Origin: Micropterix aruncella
Taxonomy: Eukaryota; Arthropoda; Insecta; Lepidoptera; Micropterigidae
Length of the DNA stretch: 64,000 bases
Assembly: GCA_944548615.1 (NCBI GenBank)
Contig: OX155972.1
Location: forward strand, 9,855,756 to 9,919,755
Reading direction: 5' to 3'
Shown here piece by piece: positions 10,514-21,824 of this stretch. Each line of letters begins with the position of its first letter. The first letter of the stretch is position 1. The notes under the pieces were generated by a model. The model was not told the DNA's origin and searched no databases. It saw only the letters and a list, made by a program, of their open reading frames with translations. Both the position numbers and the translations under genes were made by a program.

Positions 10514-12285
10514 TGAATCTAGGCTTATGCACCACCTGTAATCTGCGAACTTACTATCAAACAATCAATATGGCTTTAGACAAGGTCGGGGAGCAAACGA
10601 GGTGATAATTTCGGTTACAGAACTTATTGCCAAAAAACTTGACCGAAAGAAAAAAGTACGTGGTATTTTTCTCGACCTGTCTAATAAGAAATAAGAAAGC
10701 TTCACCTTTTTGGTATTTCTGGTAAAGCTAATGAGTGGCTCGAAAGTTTTCTTACAAACAGGTCATAGATCACTGCGATAGGGGATCAGGAAAGTAATAA
10801 ACATAATGTTTTATATGGGGTTCCGCAGGGCAGCGTATTGGGTCCTTTACTCTTTCTGATGTATGTCAATGATTTATGTGATATGACGCTTGAAGGTAAA
10901 GGAAACATAATCTCATTTTCTGATGACACCGCTGTCATAATTGAGGCAGATACTTGGAATGAAGCGTTTACAGACGCGCAATGCTCCCTGAACAGTATTA
11001 AAACATGGCTTGATCGACATATATTGACACTCAATATCTCGAAGACGAAGTACCTAGCATTTTCACTCAGACCTAACCTAATCTCCAACGTATTACCCTT
11101 AAAAATTCACAAATTTAATTGCAATGTATCTTCAACTCAGAATAATTGCAAATGTGAGCATATAAACAATGAAAAAATATTAGATATTTAGGCGTAGAAA
11201 TCGATTCCAAACTTAATTGGGAATGCCAAATAAAATCGCTTACGGCGCGAACGAGGAAATTACTGTACGTGTTCCGCGAACTTAGGAATGTACTGAGTAA
11301 AGAAACACTGCGAATGGTGAATATGGCTCTTGGTCAAAGTATATGGGTGCATGAAATTATAGCGTGGGGCTCATGTACAAAAACAACAATGGACCGACTA
11401 TTAAAAGCACAAAAGTTACTAATAAGAGTCATAAACAAAAAGCCTCCTCGGTACAGTTCAAATCAGCTCTTTGCGGAATTTAAGGTTTTGGATATCTGCC
11501 ATCTATTTATTAAGCAGTGCCTTGAAAGCTTTCACAAAACTAAAGAGTACAGAGCAAGAAGTCACGAAATGTACTTAACGAGAAATGCTGAAAAGGAATT
11601 TTTTACAATTCCAAAAGTAAAAAGCACAAGCAGACAATGTTTTTTTATCGCCCCGAAAGTTTACAACTCATTATGTGAAACCACAAAAAACGTGAAAAAT
11701 TATGTAACTTTTAAAGGTAAAGTAAAAAACTGGCTTCTAAATATTGGGCGTTCAAAAACTAAAGATCTTATTAATACTGTAGGGTGAATTTAAAAAAAAT
11801 ATGTATTTGTAAAATTGTGCAATATTACATATAATTTTCTTATACATATATATTAAAATATATTGTTTATTCATATATTTGTATATATTATTACTTATTT
11901 TCCACTTAAATTTATTTAATATAATGTAAAGTTTACTTTATTTTAGTCCATAATTGCATACATATTTTTTTTCTACTTTAAATTTTACTTTAATTTGTGT
12001 AAACAACACATTTGTTAGATTTAGAAATATTTGATAATTGATCACCTTCGCCTGTTCGCGAGTTACAAAAATACAGTTGGTATAACACAGCACAGCCAGA
12101 GACAGACCTTCTAGGTCTAGTTGGTTGTGCGATTTCGCCTCATTCGGATATGCTAGCATATTTATATGCATAAAGCTATGTTTTTCGCTATAGTAATGTT
12201 TGTTCTTAATTATTCCTCATGTACTACAGTATGCATGTCCTTGTATTTTATTTCTTGTACGTTATAAATAAATAAATAAATTCAT
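10514..12285 (+). mobile_element. LINE fragment (Jockey/CR1-like reverse transcriptase) interrupting OR1
   Basis: A 5'-truncated, decayed non-LTR retrotransposon. In broken frames it encodes the reverse transcriptase: NEVIISVTELIAKKL near 10600, the LDLS box, then YGVPQGSVLGPLLFLMYVND (from ~10815). The catalytic box near 10918 reads FSDDTAV instead of the usual F/YADD. Next comes SIKTWLDRHILTLNISKTKY. The thumb/C-terminal part is at 11269-11787 (AWGSCTKT, KAQKLLIRVINKKPPRYSS). A stop after position 11190 and frame changes make it dead. The 3' UTR ends in (AAAT)n at ~12266-12285. The insertion point lies in the last OR1 exon just after LTVAKL. Confidence 0.8.
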
Positions 12286-12783
12286 TCACTAACTGACACA
12301 TCAACGCCCAACCCAAACTCCTAGAGCTAGAAAGCTATTTTTTTACAGATGTTCCTTTTAGGACGTAGGTGCTCACTAAGGGCATTTTCTAAATTTAACC
12401 CCTAGAGGGGTGAAATGGGGTTTCAACATTTTTATGGATAGACGATATTAGATGGACTTTTTATTTTGAAACTTTGTGGGATTACTCTAATAAACAAATA
12501 AGCAAATACATATTTTGTGTTTTTTCAAAATTCAATCCCTAACGCGGTGAAAAGTGGTTCAAAGTGTGAATGGAGAAACGATATTAGATATAATTTATAG
12601 GATTACTTTAATAAACATCTAAGCAAATACGTCTCGTATTTTTTCGAAATTCGTCAGATAATTTAAACGTTTAAACTCGTATTAAATATATTAATATAAT
12701 GTATAGAGTGACTGAAAAAATAGAATATTTACATAGCATTTGACAAACATAATTTACAAAGCTAATTATTACTGGAGCAATAG
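12286..12783. repeat. Degraded lepidopteran-type non-LTR 3' tail and OR-intron remnant
   Basis: CTGACACATCAACGCCCAAC, then TTTTAGGACGTAGGTGCTCA and AACCCCTAGAGGGGTGAAAT resemble the 3' end of a very common moth/butterfly non-LTR element (recalled, not aligned). It includes a diverged second unit (TCAATCCCTAACGCGGTGAAA). From ~12671 the sequence GTATTAAATATATTAATATA ... GTGACTGAAAAAATAGAATAT matches OR1 intron 2 at 9080-9125, so it is the start of OR2's surviving intron. Confidence 0.5.
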
Positions 12784-12942
12784 GAATCACTAATTGCAGA
12801 AAGGGCACATCAGCACCTTTTTGTGATTTCCACTTTTTGATTGGATTTTAATCTTTGTATGTAAATACACCTTCTGAGTAAAGACGGCACATCTCGGACT
12901 GCTCTAACCATGTTTGTTTAGGGCATCAAATTATAGTTAAAC

Positions 12943-12982
12943 GCAGAAAGGGCACATCGGTGCCCATATGTGCCCTTTCTGC
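12943..12982. repeat. Subterminal inverted pair of the 15-bp motif
   Basis: GCAGAAAGGGCACAT (12943-12957) and its exact reverse complement (12968-12982) are separated by 10 bases, giving a strong cruciform or hairpin about 150 bp inside the left terminus. This fits a transposase-binding site; that is inference. Confidence 0.85.
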
Positions 12983-13115
12983 AAAGAAGCATACGGCAAC
13001 CACGTCAGTTATCATAACTGTAACTTTGACGTGTAATTTGACGTATATCCTTCATTCCCACAAGTGAGCATTTCGCTGCGTGTTTTTCATTAAATCTTTG
13101 TCGATATTTGCCACA

Positions 13116-15036
13116 ATGAGCGATGAATCAGTGCCAAAACGAAAGAAAGGAGTGCGCAACGATGTCGAGTATAAGAGGAACGTTGTGAAAAATGCCAAAG
13201 TTCGTGGAGACGAACATATTAACTGGAAAGGCCGACTGGTCGCTGCAAGGAATGATCCAGACACCATTGACCGAACCTGGTAAGATATATATTTTTTTAC
13301 AAATCACAGGCCGTGAAATTGTTCAGTAACGAAATTAGACAAGTTGTTCAAACTCCTTTTATTTGTTTCAGCTGCAACAAAAACTGCTTGCAAGAAATAA
13401 CACCTCCAGAGCTACTAGATGATATTCTTCTGGCCTTCTACGAGATGAATATCAAAAACGAGCAAGATATACACCTTCAACGACTCATGGAGATATTTGA
13501 AGTCCATCTAATACAAGGAAATTTAGGAGTAGCAGCGCAGAGGAAAAAACCAAAAACGAAAACCCTCAAATATTACATACTTATGAACAGAACCAGGATA
13601 TGTGTCCGCAAGACAGCGTTCATGAACGCACATATCACCAGCAAAATAATCTGACGAATTGCAAACCTGCTAGAGTTGGATATTCAACCTAAAGACCTGC
13701 GAGGTAAAAATACAAGTGCGAACATAATTTCAGCGGCCGTATGTCGTCAGATTCACAAGCACATCGATTCTTTTCCTACAAAGAAAGCTCACTACACTTC
13801 CAGATCTGTAACCTACTTAAGTGCTGAGTTGTCTGTAAGAAGAATGCACAAATTATTCTTGCTAAAACATCCTGAATTGACAGGTGCAGTAAAATACCAG
13901 TTTTACTGGAATTACTTCAGACTGAACTTCAGCTTGACCTTTGGTCGACCTGTCGTAGACTCCTGCTCAGAATGTGAAACATTGAAAGTCAGAATTAAAA
14001 GCAATACGCTTAATGACATTGCTAAAAGAGTGACTATAGCTGAACTAATGGTTCATAAGAAGCGGAGTAAAAAAATTCTATCTTCAGCTACAGCAAAGTA
14101 AGAAATTAGCAACTGATAATCCGAAAATTCTTGCACTATGCTTTGATTTCATGGCTGTTATTGATTTGCCCAGAATATCTGTGCAGGAAGTGTATTACTT
14201 TCGCTAACTATCTGTCAATACATTTGGAATCTACGACATAAAAACTGACATAATGATATCGTACGTTTATCATGAAGGGCTCGCCCGTAAAACTCCAGAT
14301 GATGTCTGTTCATTCCTTCTGCACTACTTAAAATACATTCGTTAATGGTGAATACGATGAGCTGCACTTATTCTGTGATAACTGTGGAGGGCAGAACAAG
14401 AATCATGCCATCGTTCGAATGTTAATGGCCCTCACCGAACTACGAAAATTAAAAAAAATTAAATTGCACTATCCTATTCGCGGACATTCGTACTTGCCAT
14501 GCGACAGAAGCTTCGGATTAATTAAGCGAAAGTTGAAGCAGTATGAGAGACTGTACACAGTAGAAGAGTATACTGATAAAGTAATAATACAAGCCTCTGA
14601 ATTTCAACATAAATTGTCTGTTTATAATGTAGACAGCAGCATGGTTTTTGAATTCCAAAACTGGTTTCCAACATATTATTTCAGAAATAAACTGTCTGAC
14701 GAAAGGGGTCAAAGTAACCGAAGACAAAAGTTTCTGATATCACAGTATCATTACTTTGAATTTGAAGCTGAAACTCCCAGCAGCGTTCTGGTTAAAGACT
14801 TCATCGGAGGCTTCTTGGAGTTCAATTTCAGACTGCGGAAACCAAATGTTACGGATGTCGTAGTGCTGCCTAATCATCGCATGTACAGCGAGAGGATACC
14901 CATTCTGGAAAAAAAGATGCAGGACCTTAAGAATTTGGCTAGGTACGTTGCTCCTGAAGCTTTGCCGTTTTGGGATCAGATTTATGCATGGCCAACAGAA
15001 AATGTATCGGCTAGGGCAGAAAGAGTTAATTTCTAA
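13116..15036 (+). pseudogene. Decayed transposase-like protein of the 12784-15388 element
   Basis: It starts at ATG 13116 (MSDESVPKRKKGVRN, a basic N-terminus). A GT-AG intron at 13280-13371 restores frame as RTCCNKNCLQEI, a Cys-rich motif seen in many uncharacterised arthropod proteins. Helical sequence follows, with DILLAFYEMNIKNEQDIHLQ, then GRPVVDSCSECETLK near 13955. An acidic strand DFMAVIDLP is near 14148. LFCDNCGGQNKNHAIV (near 14370) and RGHSYLPCDRSFGLIKRKLK (near 14480) follow. The aspartates in these three blocks are spaced like an RNase H-fold DDE/D catalytic core, which is my inference. TGA at 13652, TAA at 14099 and a frame change near 14200 show that it is dead. The TIRs around it support a transposase role; I do not recognise the named family for certain. 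Confidence 0.65.
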
Positions 15037-15670
15037 TGTTGATTTGTACAAGTATATAAAAATATAGGTATCTGGAAAACAAAAAAAAATGTTTTATTAA
15101 TAATTTCATTGAATATATTTCCGTTTTTCCCTTCCAAATTTCCAAATGGTATTCAAAATGCAATTAATTGCAGAAAGGGCACATTTTATTAAATTTAAAA
15201 AGTATATAACTCCATGTCTCAATCATAATTCATTTTGCTATGTATATCACAATATATTATTATTTAAAAGCAAACTATGTAATTTTTTTCAGATTTTTTG
15301 TAATTGAAATATTGAAGTTATTAAGTTTTTTTGCTCTCCTGTAAAATTTGTAAAAGTGCTGATGTGCCCTTTCTGCAATTAGTGATTCTGATATAGATAG
15401 TAAAACGTGATATATAAATAAATGATCTTTTAGTTACATGTTATCAAAAGCAAAACAGCGGTTACTGTAAATAATTCGCCTTTTTTTATTATTTAAGGTT
15501 TTTAGCCAAACGAACGAAATTCCGAATTTTGAAATTTTATGCGTCTGGTAACTTTGCTTGGACATTGTATATCTCAGTACAAAGTTACGAGTATTAGAAT
15601 CGGAAATGTTGTTAGAATAATGTCAGATCCCGATACAAAAGATTCCGTTTTGCATATAATGAAATCGACA

Positions 15671-16129
15671 AATAGAGTTGTCAACTATAATGAAATCGAC
15701 GGGTGAACCCGTCACCTCAGGAAGTTTTAACGATTAGTCGTTCTATCTCCCGTGAAGTGAGCACAGAAGACTTGGACAAAACAGTCCACCATCAAGCTCC
15801 GCCACATGCCCGTAAGAGGCCAATGCCTTAACCGCGAGATAACCAGGCATGTTACCCATCGGGCTCACACTCACGCCCTTACTTCCAATTGCTACCAGAT
15901 TACTCCAGTCTCTCGATTGGTTATGAGTTCGAGGTCGCTTGCGCGGTTCTCTCCCTTACGAGGCGGTGAAACCGTGTAAACCGAATCTATCGCCGACCAC
16001 GGCAACCTTTCCCCGGCTGCTCACACAGTATCAGGTAGCCGATGGTCGTTCGAAGAGCAGTCGCCGTAAGGTCTGCAACCACCCCCGCTCTATAAGAAAC
16101 AGTACTGATTCCAGAGTCTGGAATCAGAG
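15671..16129 (-). repeat. GC-rich SINE-like repeat, copy E (3' part of a reverse copy)
   Basis: Read on the minus strand, this is the 3' two-thirds of the family from the TCTGGAATCAG region to the GACGGGTTCACCCGTC hairpin and GACAACTCTATT. Its outer end abuts the OR2 exon. The OR2 bases AATGAAATCGACA (15658-15670) recur as AATAAAATCAACA (17014-17026), a 13-bp target duplication with two mismatches. The copy is split by copy F. Confidence 0.75.
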
Positions 16130-16790
16130 CTAACGGGCCCATGATGAGGTGGCCACGATGACCCATGTGTTCAGGGTCGGTCACACTCACGGGTCAACAC
16201 CCATCCGACGGCCTCCACGCACGGGGTGCGAACCTGGTAGGACACTGGGTCAACCAGTCTCCCCTGGGAATCAAACCTCTGGCGCTCCTGGACGGTCTGC
16301 ACACCATGCGGCGCAAGCCAATCGATTGTGCTCTCCGACTAACAGTCGGGGGAGTCTGGGAACTGTATTTTTTCCTATAGAGCGGGGGTGGTTGCGTACC
16401 TTACGGCGACTGCTCTTAAAATGACCATTGGCCATCTGATCCCGGTTCAGAGCCGGGCAAAGGACGCCTTGGTCCGCGATAGATTCGGTGTACTCCGTTT
16501 CACCGCTTCGTAAGGGAGAGGACCGCGCAAGCGACCTCGAACTCGGAACCAATCGAGAGACCGGAGAAATCTGGTCACAAATGGAAGTGAGGGCGCGAGT
16601 ATCTCGAGCCCGCCGGGTTTATTCCTGGCTAACTCGCGGTAAGGCGTTGGACTCTCACGGGTTGTGGCGTAGCTAGACGTTGGATTGTTATTGTCCAAAG
16701 TCTTCTACGCTCACTGCAGGTCGATAGAACGACTAATCGTTAAAACGTCCTGTGGTGACTGGCTCGCCCGTTGTAGTCGACACCGCAACA
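16130..16790 (+). repeat. GC-rich SINE-like repeat, copy F (nested in copy E)
   Basis: A 661-bp plus-strand copy very close to copy B in sequence and in its 3' end (TCGACACCGCAACA). It is inserted into the reverse copy E/G. The right flank TGTTAGTCAGAG (16791-16802) matches the left flank TGGAATCAGAG only imperfectly, as expected for an older duplication. It shows a second case of this family inserting into itself. Confidence 0.75.
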
Positions 16791-17013
16791 TGTTAGTCAG
16801 AGTGCACAATCGATTGGCTTACGCCGCACGGTGCGCAGACCGTCCAGTAGCAGAAGGTTGACTCCTACGGGAAACTAGCCCTAATACCAGAGTCCTGCCC
16901 AGGCTCGCACTTCATGCGTGGAGGCCGCCGGATGGGTATTGACCCGCGATTGTGACCAACCCTGAACAGAATGGTCTTCGTGGCCAACTCAGCAAGGGCC
17001 CATTAGCTCCCAA
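16791..17013 (-). repeat. GC-rich SINE-like repeat, copy G (5' part of the reverse copy)
   Basis: The minus strand runs from TTGGGAGCTAATGGGCCCTT through the CTGTTCAGGGTTGG and CGATTGTGCACTCTGAC blocks. It rejoins 15671-16129 as one reverse copy once F is removed. Right of 17013 the OR2 exon continues. Confidence 0.75.
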
Positions 17014-17470
17014 AATAAAATCAACAATCGATATCCATTGCTTATTAATAATAATGATATCGAAATTAAAATACATGTAGGTATATGTATCTACTAGCAA
17101 TAAGTTTTCTAGTCGCCATGACGTCTATTACTTTCCCTTTTCTTATTTACGTATGTGAGCAAAATGCTGAACACCAAAAGAGAGCGCTTCTTTGAGTCGG
17201 TCTACATGGCTAATTGGTATTTAATTTCACCTAAATATCGCAAAGATTTGTATTTAATTATGCTGATGGCTTCTAAAACATCATATCTAACCGTAGCGAA
17301 GTTGACCACGTTATCATTAAACACTTTTCAATCTGTTATGAATTTCACCTATTCGAGTTATGCTATAATTAGATTTAAATCTATGTTATGATATAAATAT
17401 TTTTATTAGTTTGTTATTAAATTACTTACATGCTACTGCATGTCTTAGGATAATTAAACCAGGGAGTTTT

Positions 17471-17529
17471 TACCAGGGAGTCACGTTAATTAGACGTAAT
17501 TGGTTGATAAATGACGTGACTCCCTGGTA
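17471..17529. repeat. Perfect 16-bp inverted repeat (hairpin) 3' of OR2
   Basis: TACCAGGGAGTCACGT (17471-17486) pairs exactly with ACGTGACTCCCTGGTA (17514-17529) across a 27-base loop. A partial third arm, ACCAGGGAGTTTT, precedes it at about 17459. It may be a tiny foldback element or an RNA hairpin. Too far from the stop codon (~80 bp) and too GC-balanced to be called a terminator. Confidence 0.8.
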
Positions 17530-19430
17530 TAAAACTACAAAATGAGGCATTTTAGTAAATATTAAAAAAAATATATTTGCATATTTCCTGCGGTATGCGA
17601 TCCCTTCTCAGCCCGCGACGCAATGCTTGACAAGCATGCTTGATCGTCTAGAGAGCCCTTAACACTCTTTCTATCTTGAGCACTGCATCGAATATTTCAG
17701 TATGTACAAGTCTAGATACTGTTCGATCAAAGGATTTTGTAGGTATTATTAAGAGGCCGTGTACGAAATCGATGTAGGCCGTGATACCTCTATAATCAAT
17801 GGTATAATATAACTATAGGTAGGTAGGATTTTCGGAGCCAAAGAGATACGTCCACCCTTTGGAAGCGCTCGGCGGCGACTAGCTGACTTGAGGCGTGAAT
17901 CGTATCATAGGCGAGTATCATAACGCGAAAATTAGATTGTTTTAAAAGGCTTTATTGCCAATTTTAATTAATGATTTGCATTTTTTTTGAGGAAATGGAT
18001 TGATATTGAACTAAAGTTTATTTCTGCTGTTTTTATTTTATGAACGAGAGTTCTAAAAGGCTAAAATCAAAAGCAATTCTTCGCCCATTTTCTAAAAAAA
18101 TTGACAAAGTTAAATATTTTTTTTATCAACAATTTTATATGAAAGTAGTAAAAAGTGATTCACTTATTATATAGAGTACTTTCACAAAAATACATTGTAA
18201 TTTTTTCATAAAGTTTAGATGTCAAAACGATTCTTAAATATGTTATATTCTAAACCTCTTACAGCAAAAAATCACAAACAGTCGCCGGCTTAAGGTCAAT
18301 TAATCAAAATTCTGTCATAATTTTCAAAAAAGTAGCTCACTCATTAGACAATATTATAAATAATCTTTTATGTTGTGCAATAAAACTTAGAGAAATACAG
18401 TATTTTAACCTTAAATTCACGTCTGCAAAATTACGTACATTCACGAAATGCGCAAAATTTCGTGTACGGCCTCTTAAAATGATCTCCTAATGAAGTTAAG
18501 TAAGTGTGGATGTATATGTATTTGTATATACTACTTACTAATGTTTTTAAGACGAAATGGCAGGATTGCGTAATAGTGAATACTACATTATTTGAGGTAC
18601 ATATATATATACCCAAATGCAAACACAAACGGGTTGGTATGGTGTGTGCATGACGGTTTTTTTTTTATTAGAGAAATAGAAAATAAAAATATTAATATAG
18701 TTATCATAATAATATTGACGATTGCACTTGTTGTTCTTAACGCACTCACCTATACAGGGCTCAAAGTTAACTCAAAAATCAAATTAACCCTCCCCCACCT
18801 CCCTCCTCCTGCCACCCGCAAGGGGGCTCTCTATGGCTCTCAGTCTAAATCCACTCAGGAACTCTTAATGAACAATAATGGCAAGTACGAGCCTTTAATC
18901 TGATCTGACGTCAAGGATGATTAGAAGGCAAAAAATAAAGGCTCAAAAAAAAGGCCAGTTAAAAATGTCACCTTCCCGACAGCGACCATGATGATTTTAT
19001 TACATAAATATCGTCTATACACATCCTAATACTAATAACTATTCAAAAAGTCGTACCTATGAAAAAAAAACATGTAATAGACATTATATCAAACATTGTT
19101 GTCGTCATGAAAATAATGGAATTCCAGCGTAATGATCACTTACACAATTAAAAACTGCTACCGCCGAATATGGCAATATACTGATATATAAGGATAATAC
19201 ACAAAACAATGAAAGTGTATCTATTATTATTCTCCAACCTAAAGTAATATGCTTATTGTTTTAATATATAAAATGTAGTTTAAATTACAAATTGAAAAAA
19301 AAACAATTGTTTTGGTGGACTTGGAATTATCGCTGAGAGAGGTTGAATTGAATCAATGGCAGCACATAGACTTGATGAGTCGGTTTTCTATTGTCTTTTC
19401 AAGCAACCTGGATTTTTACTATAATATCTT
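17530..19430. other. AT-rich intergenic DNA
   Basis: No gene recognised. It contains a C-rich patch at 18788-18832 (CCCTCCCCCACCTCCCTCC) and a poly-A/T rich remainder. Frames on both strands lack recognisable domains. Confidence 0.45.
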
Positions 19431-19435
19431 GTATT

Positions 19436-20925
19436 ATTCGAAGATCTAGCGAAGGCTTTTGATACTATATCCCATAAAATACTTTGTAAAAGATTAAAGG
19501 GTTATGGAATCAATGGTCTCGCATTGAATTGGTTTTCCGATTATTTTAAAAACAGAACACAAACTGTTAACCTCAACGGTGTTCGGAGTGTATCCCTGCC
19601 ACTAACTTTTGGAGTTCCTCAAGGTAGCGTGCTCGGACTAATACTGTTCACTATGGTCATAAATCCGCTTTGCAAGGGTTTTGGTAGAACAATAGCGTAT
19701 GCTGATGACACGGTGTTAGTAATTTCCGGTTCTAGTTGGGAAAAGGTATATAATCGTACTAATATCGCGATGGCTTCAATTAAAACCTGGTTAGACCTAA
19801 ACCTACTTACGTTAAATGTTGGCAATACAAAATACATCCCATTTAGCATCGATGTAAGAGGCCAGCCGGATGATCACCATCATATTATCATTCACGACTG
19901 CAAGAGAGATGTGTCGTTGTCAGCCAATCGGACCAGTCGGAGAGATAAAATATCTCGGAATAATTATAGATAGACACCTACGGTGGGAATTACATACCGA
20001 ATGTCTCGTGAAATAAATAAGGAAATTGATTTATATATTTATTCAATTGCGAGATATTCTGGGCCTGCCCTATTTAAAAACAATATATTACGCTATATGC
20101 CAATCCATAATGACATACGGTATACTTGGATGGGGAGCTTGCGGAAAAACCCTCCTCCAGAAAGTGAACGTTGTCCAAAAGGCGATAATTAAAATCATGT
20201 TAAGGAAGCCTAGGCGTTACCCTTCTGACGACCTGTATGTTGAGGCACAATTGCTTGATTTTAGGCAGTTGTATTGCCTGAAATCAATACTTCATCTTAA
20301 AAACAACAATGAAGACGAATATTGTGTTTCTCCGGAAAACAGGGAGAGATCAGGTCGTTATAAGGGAAACTTTGAAGTGCCGAAACGTCTAACGTCTTTT
20401 GGACAACGTCATTACAGCTTTCTTGTTCCAAGAATGGTTAATATCATGAGTAAAGAGAACATATTGGAAATTAGCAGCAACCAACAAAAATATCACCTTA
20501 CATTATGGTCAATAAACCTTGGTAGGAGAGAGACGGAGAAAACATTCATTACAATTATAAAATAAATAATTATATTTATTTTCTATATATTTTATATACC
20601 TATTTTTACTAATTGTTATATATTATTAGTTATTATTATAAATGATTATTTATTATTGCTATTATATATTATTATTATTATTATACATTATTATTTAGTT
20701 TACTTGTTTATAGTTCTATTATTATTTTGGTGTAGTGAGAATTTCATGTTAACTTGAATTGATTCAAATTTTTAATTTTTATTTTGGAAGTTATGTAGTT
20801 TATAATCGTTTGTATTGGTGTTCTCCTTAGAAGGGGCTCTGCCTAGTTAGGAGTAACACACGCTATGTTAAGTGCTAACGGTGTAATTTTTTTATGGACC
20901 AATAAATAAAAATAAAAAAATGAAT
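19436..20925 (+). mobile_element. LINE fragment with reverse transcriptase (Jockey/CR1-like), second family
   Basis: A 5'-truncated non-LTR element. The reverse transcriptase reads EDLAKAFDTISHKILCKRL from ~19440, then GVPQGSVLGLILF (~19610) and the intact catalytic box YADDTVL (~19697), then SIKTWLDLNLLTLNVGNTKY. The frame breaks near 19930-20025. The C-terminal part continues at 20026-20565 with GWGACGKTLLQKVNVVQKAI, MLRKPRRYPSDDLY and NQQKYHLTLWSINL. The 3' UTR is AT-rich and ends in an (ATAAA)n-like tail at ~20898-20925. Related to but distinct from the element at 10514-12285. Not functional as it stands. Confidence 0.8.
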
Positions 20926-21136
20926 TTAGACAAATTATGTCTGTAGAAAAAATACTATTCGTTATAAATATCATAGTTTCGTGTAAAATCTGGAGCGATT
21001 GGCACGTGAGGCATGATTAGGGATATTTAAATTGTGGAAGCCATTGAAAACAATAAAATCCAATGCAGAAATCAATAATGTCGTCCAGATGTGTGTGTAA
21101 GACATGAAAACTGTGCAGTACAATGTATATTGATGG

Positions 21137-21811
21137 TGGGAGCTAATGGGCCCTTGCCTAGTTGGCCACAAAGACCCATTCGGTTCAGGGTTGGTCACAC
21201 TTACTGGTCAACACCTATCCGGCGGCCTCCACGCATGAAGTGCGAGCCCGGGCAGGACTCTGCCTTTAAGGCTGGTTTCCCTTAGGAGTCAACTTTCTGG
21301 CGCTCCTGGACGGTCTGAGTACCGTGCGGCGTAAGCCAATCGATTGTGCACTCTGCCTTACAGTCGGGGGAGTCTGGAAGCAGTGCTGTTTCCTATAGAG
21401 CGGGGGTGGTTGCGAACCTTACGGCGACTGCTTTTGAAACGACCGTCGGCTACCCGATCTTGGGTGAACCCGATCACGGCAAAGGATGCCGTGGTCCGCT
21501 ATTAATTCGGTTTATACCGTTTCACCGCTTCGTAAGGGAGAGGACCGCGCAAGCGACCTCGAACTCGTAACCAGTCGAGAGACCGGAGTAATCCGGTCGC
21601 AATTGGAAATAAGGGCGTGAGTGTAAGCCCGCTGAGTAACATACCTGGCTATCTCGCGTATAAGGCGTTGGCTTCTTACGGGATTGTGGCAGAGCTTGAC
21701 GGTGGAATGTTTTGCCCAAGTCTTCTGCGCTCACTTCACGGGAAATAGAACGACCAATCGTTAATACTGCCTGTGGTGACGGGTTTGCTCGTTGTAGTTG
21801 ACCACTTTATT
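21137..21811 (+). repeat. GC-rich SINE-like repeat, copy H
   Basis: A full-length 675-bp copy, TGGGAGCTAATGGGCCC to GACCACTTTATT. It is flanked by TGTATATTGATGG (21124-21136) and TGTATATGGATGG (21812-21824), a 13-bp target duplication with one mismatch. This is the cleanest case of the long, variable-length duplications typical of target-primed retroposition. It is the last copy in the window; none was seen from 22 kb to 64 kb. Confidence 0.8.
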
Positions 21812-21824
21812 TGTATATGGATGG

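Larger units (their letters stand above)
12784..15388 (+). mobile_element. DNA transposon with 33-bp TIRs and repeated GCAGAAAGGGCACAT motifs
   Basis: A 2605-bp element bounded by near-perfect inverted repeats that start GAATCACTAATTGCAG at both ends and stay identical for 33 bp, through GGGCACATCAGCAC. The 15-mer GCAGAAAGGGCACAT recurs inside as well. It forms an inverted pair at 12943-12982 near the left end, an extra direct copy at 15170-15184 near the right end, and the two terminal copies at 12796-12810 and 15362-15376 (inverted). Such subterminal repeats usually bind the transposase. The interior carries a decayed single gene (13116-15036). It sits in the intron before OR2 exon 3. I could not settle the target-site duplication, and the superfamily is not identified with confidence. 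Confidence 0.8.
15498..17391 (+). pseudogene. Odorant receptor OR2, exon 3 relic
   Basis: Only the last exon of an OR paralogue survives; no exon 1 or 2 was found upstream. After the acceptor at 15496-15497 the second complete codon-pair reads TTT TAG where OR1 has TTC CAG, a nonsense change. About 58 bases are then missing before TTGCTTGGACATTG, compared with OR1. The GC-rich repeat composite (15671-17013) interrupts it after the codons for MKST. Coding homology resumes at IDIHCLLI, loses a further ~70 bases near 17130, and ends with KMLNTKRERFFESVY, MASKTSYLTVAKL and TTLSLNTFQSVMNFTYSSYA to a stop at 17389-17391. This C-terminus shows what OR1 has lost. Confidence 0.8.
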
